A stretch of DNA of 10,027 nt, taken from Bacteroidales bacterium. Its GTDB lineage: Bacteria; Bacteroidota; Bacteroidia; Bacteroidales; UBA4181. Location of the stretch: contig JAQVSH010000052.1 in assembly GCA_028700615.1 (NCBI GenBank), forward strand, positions 1-10,027. Reading direction: 5' to 3'. Numbering within the stretch: the first letter of the stretch is position 1; the number at the start of each line of letters is the position of its first letter. The notes beneath the pieces are model-generated. The model saw only the letters and a list, made by a program, of their open reading frames with translations. It did not search any database and was not told the DNA's origin. The position numbers and the translations under genes were made by a program. This document shows, one piece after another, positions 5,990-10,027 of the stretch.

Positions 5990-7306
5990 TTGAAATCCGG
6001 CAAAAATACTGCACGGGAGATTTTCCTTTCCGGAGTTAAAAGTGTAAAACCAGACTCCCTGATGCGTCATTGGGTATCTCTCAGGGATTCGATTCTACAG
6101 ATAGGCAAGATTGCTTATGACCTTTCGGAAATAAAAAACATCTATGTTCTTGGGGCGGGAAAGGCATCCGCATTTATGGCAGCCAGCCTCGAATCCATTT
6201 TGGGAGACCGGATTACCGAAGGACATATTGTAACTAAATACGGACACATTATTCCGCTTCAAAAAATCGAAGTAACTGAAGCCGGGCATCCTGTTCCGGA
6301 TGAAAATGGGAAAATTGCAAGTCAAAAAATTCTCCGGATTGCACAAAAAGCCGCAAAAGACGATCTGGTCATTTGCCTTATTTCCGGAGGAGGATCTGCC
6401 CTTCTGGCGGACATTCCCGAGGGAGTTTCTCTGGATGAGATGAAAAAATTAAATGAAATCCTGCTCAGAAAAGGACTGGATATCATGAAAATTAACACTA
6501 TAAGAAAACACCTCTCTACTCTGAAAGGAGGCCGGCTAACCCGGGCCATCTCTCCTGCCACTTCGGTAAGTCTGATATTGTCTGATGTAATCGGAGATTT
6601 CCCGGATATCATTGCCTCCGGCCTGACTGCTCCTGATCGGACGACCTATGCTAAAGCCCTCAAAGTTCTTGAAAAACATGCATTAAAAGCTGAAATCCCG
6701 GAAAACTTGTTGCGCATATTGGAAGAAGGAGCCAAAGGACTCAGACCAGAAACCCTGAAGGAAAAAGAGACGTCTGTTCATCTTACCAGAAATCTGATTA
6801 TCGGGAACAACCGGATTGCACTGGAACAAGCTGCAAAGAAGGCCATCTCTCTGGGATACCAGACTCAGATTTACACACATACAATGGCGGGAGATGTCAG
6901 AAAAATCGCTTGTCAAATCACCTCGCTGGCCAAAAGAATACAAAAAACGAAAGGAGAAGAAAAAATCTGTCTTCTTTTTGGCGGGGAAACTACGGTAAAA
7001 GTAGAAGGCCATGGAATCGGAGGACGCAATCAGCATCTTGCATTGCTCGCTGCCAAACGTCTATCCAAAACCGTGGGAATCACACTGCTCTGCGGAGGAA
7101 CCGATGGAACCGACGGGCCCACGCAATTTGCCGGAGCCGTAGTCGATTCGGACACCGTTTTAAAAGCAAATAAGGCAGGAATAGAGATTGACCGGTATAT
7201 TTCCAGTTTTGACGCTACTTCATTCTTTGAGAAGACAGGTGGACTGATCAAAACAGGACCCACCCAAACCAATGTAATGGATTTGATCGTATTACTCATA
7301 AAATAA
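5990..7306 (+). CDS. gckA: Glycerate 2-kinase, MOFRL (GckA/TtuD) family
   Basis: The 438-residue cytoplasmic enzyme matches the MOFRL-type glycerate kinase family, which phosphorylates D-glycerate with ATP to 2-phosphoglycerate and so feeds glycerate from serine, glyoxylate or tartrate breakdown into glycolysis. Visible motifs are GAGKAS (55-60), AGHPVPDENG (98-107), ISGGGSALL (131-139), KHLSTLKGGRL (173-183), SDVIGD (198-203), GGETTV (331-336), GGRNQ (344-348), CGGTDGTDGPT (368-378) and TGPTQTNVMDL (422-432). The length is normal for the family. No ATG precedes the conserved N-terminal part (REIFLSGVKSVKP): the frame starts after a TAA at 5963, and TTG at 5990 is the only common start codon. 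The next ATG, 6062, would remove about 24 conserved-looking residues. The gene is divergent from GH15, with its own promoter box, and convergent with the AKR gene. Family certain; symbol assigned by family only. Confidence 0.92.
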   Translation: MKSGKNTAREIFLSGVKSVKPDSLMRHWVSLRDSILQIGKIAYDLSEIKNIYVLGAGKASAFMAASLESILGDRITEGHIVTKYGHIIPLQKIEVTEAGHPVPDENGKIASQKILRIAQKAAKDDLVICLISGGGSALLADIPEGVSLDEMKKLNEILLRKGLDIMKINTIRKHLSTLKGGRLTRAISPATSVSLILSDVIGDFPDIIASGLTAPDRTTYAKALKVLEKHALKAEIPENLLRILEEGAKGLRPETLKEKETSVHLTRNLIIGNNRIALEQAAKKAISLGYQTQIYTHTMAGDVRKIACQITSLAKRIQKTKGEEKICLLFGGETTVKVEGHGIGGRNQHLALLAAKRLSKTVGITLLCGGTDGTDGPTQFAGAVVDSDTVLKANKAGIEIDRYISSFDATSFFEKTGGLIKTGPTQTNVMDLIVLLIK

Positions 7307-7336
7307 GCACCTCCCGTAAAACAGGAAGTGCTTATT
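7302..7336. terminator. Bidirectional hairpin terminator between convergent genes
   Basis: AATAAGCAC (7302-7310) pairs perfectly with GTGCTTATT (7328-7336). After one mismatch the stem continues with TCC/GGA, leaving a loop of about nine bases. The left arm includes the glycerate kinase stop codon. On the minus strand the stem is followed by a T-rich run (TTTTATGAG), giving reasonable termination for the AKR gene; on the plus strand the tail is only ATTATAC-like. Confidence 0.65.
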
Positions 7337-7362
7337 ATACAATGCTTTATAAATTAAGAAGA

Positions 7363-8535
7363 TCAAGCCATCAGAAAATCTGAAGGAACATCCTTCAATC
7401 TGGCAATATCCCTGACTTTATACTGAACATCAAAACCGGCAGTACAGTGAACCTGACAGGACTCGCAAAGGTTGCAGGGTTTGGCGGATAAATCCACTTT
7501 TTGCATGGCAGCCTTCGCCTGTCCAAAGTTCTTATAACCATATGCATACATATAGCTGCGCATCAGAGTGGGAATATCCAGATGATGCGGACACTGGGGA
7601 ACACATTCCAGACATTGCCGGCAATACAATCCTGCAGGATCAGCCTGCAAAGTCAACCGGAGATCCTTACGATCCTGTTCGGTATATTTCAGATTTTTCA
7701 TCAGGGCAATATTCTGCTGCAGTTCTTCAAACTGAGCCATCCCGGATACAACACTAGAAACATAAGGATTCTTCAATACCCACCTCAGAGTAGCCTGCGA
7801 ATTAATGGGTTCTTTTCTTTCTTTGTCCCAGTATGATCCGGCCTGAGTTTTCATCGCCAAAATTCCCAATCCGGCCTTACCCGCATAGACAATAGCATCT
7901 TCCAGCTTTTGATTGTTCTCCTCCTTAAAATTATAAGAAATCATCGCCAGATCGTAAATCTTGGTATCCGCAGCCGCTATCAGGGCTTCATCCGCCAAAC
8001 TATGGGAAGCTATTCCGATAAATCGGGTTTTTCCCTGTTTTTTCAAATCTTCCATGGCTCTGAGCAAAGGTTCGAAAAACACAGATTCCCGTTTAGCAGC
8101 AAAAGGCAGTAACAAAATGTCCATATGATCCATCGCAAAGCGGGTCAGGCTATTTTCCACTGTTTTGATCAAGGAATCATATGTGGACTCTTTTGTGTAT
8201 AGGCCGTTGGCATTATCCACGCCCCTGGGTAAAGCAGCAGTACCCACCAAAAAAGAATCACGGGGAATGCCCTTCAGTGCATCTCCCAGCATTTTCTCAT
8301 TATTTCCTTCACCATAATATGTTGCAGAGAAAAACAATTTAATTCCTGCTTCATAAACGGCTTTAATAAATTGAGGACTGTTAGAACCGCCGGCACCTAA
8401 ACTGATTACAGGTACTTTCAAACCGGTTTTTCCCAAGTCACGGGTTACCAGTTCAGATCCGGATTGCAGATCAGTAGCTTTCAACGATGCAGGAAGCATA
8501 GAGGCTCCTGCTACACCCATAAGACTTTTTTTCAA
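7363..8535 (-). CDS. Aldo/keto reductase-like protein with C-terminal double 4Fe-4S motif; Tat leader frameshifted
   Basis: The body has an aldo/keto reductase barrel (about residues 29-290 from the TTG at 8535) followed by a cysteine-rich tail. LVTRDLGKTGLKVPVISLGAGG is the typical AKR start. Three catalytic tetrad positions appear changed: the Asp of FDTAxxYG aligns with Phe69 in FFSATYYG, the Lys with Ala100 in FLVGTAAL, and the His with Pro144 in MDILLLPFA; only Tyr74 remains. The tail carries CRQCLECVPQCP (Cys305, 308, 311, 315) and CNLCESCQVHC (Cys354, 357, 360, 364), each a CxxCxxCxxxC typical of 4Fe-4S binding. An upstream ATG at 8561 encodes MKNNARRDF, then a stop; shifted by one base the sequence reads on as LKKSLMGVAGASMLP. 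Together these form a classic twin-arginine signal, so the intact protein is probably exported folded with its clusters. As written, only TTG 8535 or ATG 8520 could start it. The substrate is unknown. Confidence 0.85.
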   Translation of the reverse strand: MKKSLMGVAGASMLPASLKATDLQSGSELVTRDLGKTGLKVPVISLGAGGSNSPQFIKAVYEAGIKLFFSATYYGEGNNEKMLGDALKGIPRDSFLVGTAALPRGVDNANGLYTKESTYDSLIKTVENSLTRFAMDHMDILLLPFAAKRESVFFEPLLRAMEDLKKQGKTRFIGIASHSLADEALIAAADTKIYDLAMISYNFKEENNQKLEDAIVYAGKAGLGILAMKTQAGSYWDKERKEPINSQATLRWVLKNPYVSSVVSGMAQFEELQQNIALMKNLKYTEQDRKDLRLTLQADPAGLYCRQCLECVPQCPHHLDIPTLMRSYMYAYGYKNFGQAKAAMQKVDLSAKPCNLCESCQVHCTAGFDVQYKVRDIARLKDVPSDFLMA

Positions 8536-8561
8536 AAATCTCTGCGAGCATTGTTTTTCAT
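8532..8561 (-). pseudogene. Out-of-frame twin-arginine leader of the AKR-like gene (ATG 8561, frameshift at A5 run 8534-8538)
   Basis: From the ATG at 8561 the minus strand reads M-K-N-N-A-R-R-D-F then TGA at 8534-8532. The downstream frame begins L-K-K-S-L-M-G-V-A-G. One more base in the five-base A run at 8534-8538 (T run on the coding strand) would join them as RRDFLKKS, matching the Tat consensus S/T-RRxFLK. A single-base deletion, either a sequencing/assembly error or a real mutation, is the simplest explanation. Confidence 0.75.
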
Positions 8562-8610
8562 AGTCTGTTTTTTAGTTGAAATGAAGCGAAGATTCTGTCT
8601 ATAGTGTATG

Positions 8611-8618
8611 TAAATATA
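8611..8618 (-). promoter_or_regulatory. Possible -7 element of the AKR-like gene (TATATTTA)
   Basis: The minus strand reads TATATTTA, one base from the TAnnTTTG consensus, 49 nt upstream of the ATG at 8561. The match and spacing are weaker than for the other promoters in the window. Confidence 0.25.
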
Positions 8619-8629
8619 AAAGATTTTTT

Positions 8630-8641
8630 AAATCCGGATTT
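8630..8641. repeat. Perfect palindrome AAATCCGGATTT, possible operator
   Basis: This 12-base palindrome lies just upstream of the possible AKR promoter and six bases from a second perfect palindrome. Dimeric regulators bind such sites, but no matching regulator is identified in the window. Confidence 0.4.
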
Positions 8642-8647
8642 GAAAGG

Positions 8648-8661
8648 TGAAATTAATTTCA
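8648..8661. repeat. Perfect palindrome TGAAATTAATTTCA, possible operator
   Basis: This 14-base palindrome is next to AAATCCGGATTT. It is A+T-rich, so chance occurrence is possible, but its place upstream of the AKR-like gene is where an operator would be expected. Confidence 0.4.
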
Positions 8662-8871
8662 TCCATAGCGGTCTGAACCACCCTTCTCTTTGCATCTCTT
8701 ATCTGAACTTTAACCACAGCAAAGAACTATCCCAAAACAAAAAAAAATATTTTTTTCATTTATTGCAGGTTATTCTTTAATAAAAAAAATGACAGATAAC
8801 AACTTTTCTCATAGATATTTAAACAAATATACCTGAAACCGTCATGAAACACAAAATACGGATTCCTTTCA

Positions 8872-8879
8872 TATATTTG
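8872..8879 (+). promoter_or_regulatory. Bacteroidota -7 promoter element (TATATTTG) of the two-component genes
   Basis: TATATTTG matches TAnnTTTG exactly, with 23 nt to the ATG at 8903. The following TGCGAATAG gives a plausible start of a short leader. No clear -33 TTTG is seen. It should drive the kinase and the regulator gene that follows. Confidence 0.6.
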
Positions 8880-8902
8880 CGAATAGTTTATCTATATACA
8901 TC

Positions 8903-9988
8903 ATGGATCAGGTACCCAATATACTTATCGTTGATGACAGTGAAGCCAATCTGGCTTATCTGGAAATTATCCTTAAAGATATTAAGGCAAATTTCATTAA
9001 AGCAGCTTCCGGACATGAAGCGCTGGAAAAATGCAAAGGGAAAGATCTTTCCCTGGCTATTCTGGATGTCCAGATGTCTGTGATGGATGGATACCAACTG
9101 GCCATTCAAATCAATAGAGAAAGAGCAGAACAAAAAGTACCTATCATTTTTCTAACCGCGGCATACTACGATCAGTCAAAAATTCTGGAAGGATATGATG
9201 CCGGAGCGGTAGATTATATCATAAAACCCTTTCACAAAAATATTCTCATCAGTAAAATCAATGTATTCCTGGAACTTTACTGGCAGAAAAAGAGAATTAT
9301 TGAAAAATCAGAAAAGCTGGAAGCCTCCGAACTAGAGGTCATTAAAGCGAAAGAACAACTGGAACGTCTGAATCATTACCTGATTAACCTCAGAGAAAAG
9401 GAAAAAACAGAAATTTCAATGATTGTTCATGACGAACTGGGTCAATCCATGACCGCCCTGAAGATGGACCTTAACTGGATCCGGGAAAATATTGAACAAA
9501 AAGAAGCTTCAGTGGAAAAACTGAATAAGATGATAGAAATGACCAATGTCATCATCCGGAAAGTACAACGGATATCTTCCGAATTGCATCCGGGAATACT
9601 TGAAGATCTTGGGCTTTCTTCTGCCATCGAATGGTATTGCGAAGAGTACGAGCAGAGAACCGGAATATCCTGTTCATTATTTCTTGAAGAAGAAACTTCC
9701 GGAAGCTCCATTCAAAATTTAACGCTCTTCAGAATTCTCCAGGAGGCGCTCACCAATGTAATCCGTCACGCCAAAGCAACCAATGTGAACGTTCGTCTTT
9801 TCTCTGAAAACAACAAAATTTTCCTGATTATTGAAGATAATGGCATTGGTATTTCGCGGGAAAAAATCGAGTCGGGAAAATCTATCGGATTAATCGGGAT
9901 GCGGACACGTGCCCAGCAAGGCGGTGGCGCCATTGAATTTAGATCCCCAAAAGAAGGAGGCACCAGAATAATCACCCATATTCCATAA
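8903..9988 (+). CDS. Soluble hybrid sensor: N-terminal receiver domain plus NarX-type (HisKA_3) histidine kinase
   Basis: The 361-residue protein has no membrane segment or signal peptide and should be cytoplasmic. Residues 5-122 are a receiver domain with the acidic pair Asp11/Asp12, phospho-acceptor Asp55 in LAILDVQM, Thr85 and Lys108 in IIKPF. A charged helical stretch, probably a coiled coil, spans about 127-166. The HisKA_3 dimerisation domain has REKEKTEISMIVHDELGQ with phospho-acceptor His176, and SSELHPGILEDLGL (225-238) is typical of this class. The HATPase domain shows the N box EALTNVIRHA (281-290), DNGIGI (312-317) and GLIGMRTRAQQ (329-339). The receiver sits in the place of a sensor domain, so input probably comes by phosphotransfer from another kinase or by its phosphorylation state. 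Eight bases after its stop begins a NarL-type response regulator, its likely partner. All catalytic residues are present. Confidence 0.95.
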   Translation: MDQVPNILIVDDSEANLAYLEIILKDIKANFIKAASGHEALEKCKGKDLSLAILDVQMSVMDGYQLAIQINRERAEQKVPIIFLTAAYYDQSKILEGYDAGAVDYIIKPFHKNILISKINVFLELYWQKKRIIEKSEKLEASELEVIKAKEQLERLNHYLINLREKEKTEISMIVHDELGQSMTALKMDLNWIRENIEQKEASVEKLNKMIEMTNVIIRKVQRISSELHPGILEDLGLSSAIEWYCEEYEQRTGISCSLFLEEETSGSSIQNLTLFRILQEALTNVIRHAKATNVNVRLFSENNKIFLIIEDNGIGISREKIESGKSIGLIGMRTRAQQGGGAIEFRSPKEGGTRIITHIP

Positions 9989-9996
9989 AATCGCCC

Positions 9997-10027
9997 ATGC
10001 AAATTCTTATCGCTGATGATCATGCCA
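9997..10027 (+). CDS. NarL/LuxR-type response regulator, N-terminal 10 codons only
   Basis: ATG at 9997 opens MQILIADDHA, the standard beginning of a receiver domain of the NarL/FixJ class (Asp-Asp-His), before the window ends. It follows the HisKA_3 kinase stop by eight bases, and kinases of that class nearly always pair with such regulators. The output domain, presumably LuxR-type HTH, lies outside the window. Confidence 0.85.
   Translation, partial: MQILIADDHA

Larger units (their letters stand above)
8562..8902. other. 341-nt divergent intergenic region
   Basis: No coding sequence is supported here. The region is A+T-rich and holds a possible promoter for the AKR-like gene, two perfect palindromes, a nearly symmetric A/T tract around 8738-8756 that could curve DNA, and a good promoter box for the kinase gene near the right end. 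It is the only gap over 300 bases in the window. Confidence 0.7.

Noticed and set aside
5943..5993. ATG at 5943 starting a short plus-strand frame before the glycerate kinase
   Set aside because: It overlaps the promoter box, ends after 16 codons at a TGA overlapping the TTG start, and has no recognisable sequence; at most a chance frame.
6095..7299. Several minus-strand open frames of 83-117 codons opposite the glycerate kinase gene
   Set aside because: The plus-strand protein carries every family motif over this whole span, and the minus-strand frames are low in recognisable features and overlap one another; they are shadows.
8738..8756. Symmetric A-run/T-run considered as an intrinsic terminator
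   Set aside because: The arms are pure A and T with almost no loop, no G-C stem, and no gene ends here because both flanking genes point away.
1..10027. Search for CRISPR repeats, tRNA/rRNA genes, transposases, integrases, toxin-antitoxin or defence genes
   Set aside because: No tandem spaced repeats, cloverleaf-like segments or matching protein motifs were seen by eye on either strand.

Overview
The window looks like a chromosomal segment of a member of the Bacteroidota. Four TAnnTTTG elements, the -7 consensus of that phylum, sit 23 to 32 nt upstream of predicted starts. Shine-Dalgarno sequences are mostly absent. The gene content (GT20-HAD trehalose fusion beside a GH15 enzyme, Tat-type aldo/keto reductase with Fe-S clusters, MOFRL glycerate kinase) fits the phylum. 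No tRNA, rRNA, CRISPR array, integrase or insertion sequence is visible.

Layout. Bases 1-277 (minus) hold two broken pieces that meet near base 212-217: the AAA+ part of a sigma-54-dependent regulator, missing its 5' half and running off the left edge, and the first 21 codons of a secreted protein or lipoprotein. Bases 364-5818 (minus) hold a probable transcription unit, read right to left: a GH15 glucoamylase/trehalase-like hydrolase, a bifunctional trehalose-6-phosphate synthase/phosphatase (OtsA-OtsB fusion), and an Nramp-type Mn/Fe transporter. Bases 5990-7306 (plus) encode a glycerate 2-kinase read from a TTG codon. It is divergent from the GH15 gene and convergent with the next gene, with a hairpin terminator between them. 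Bases 7363-8561 (minus) encode an aldo/keto reductase-like protein with two C-terminal 4Fe-4S motifs. Its twin-arginine leader is separated from the body by a 1-nt frameshift. A 341-nt intergenic region with two perfect palindromes follows. Bases 8903-10027 (plus) encode a soluble receiver-histidine kinase and the first ten codons of a NarL/LuxR-type response regulator.

How the genes work together. OtsA-OtsB makes trehalose from UDP-glucose and glucose-6-phosphate. The GH15 enzyme could hydrolyse trehalose or another alpha-glucoside, so the pair may form a synthesis/turnover module for a stress solute, with a metal importer downstream. The glycerate kinase feeds glycerate into lower glycolysis and has its own promoter. 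The kinase and response regulator form an ordinary two-component pair whose targets are not visible here.

Most of the window is ordinary metabolism. The points that deserve a second look are the left-edge junction, the split Tat leader, the apparent loss of three of the four AKR catalytic residues in a protein that keeps two Fe-S motifs, and a perfect 15-bp inverted repeat inside the GH15 coding sequence. I did not find a convincing undescribed defence or mobile system.
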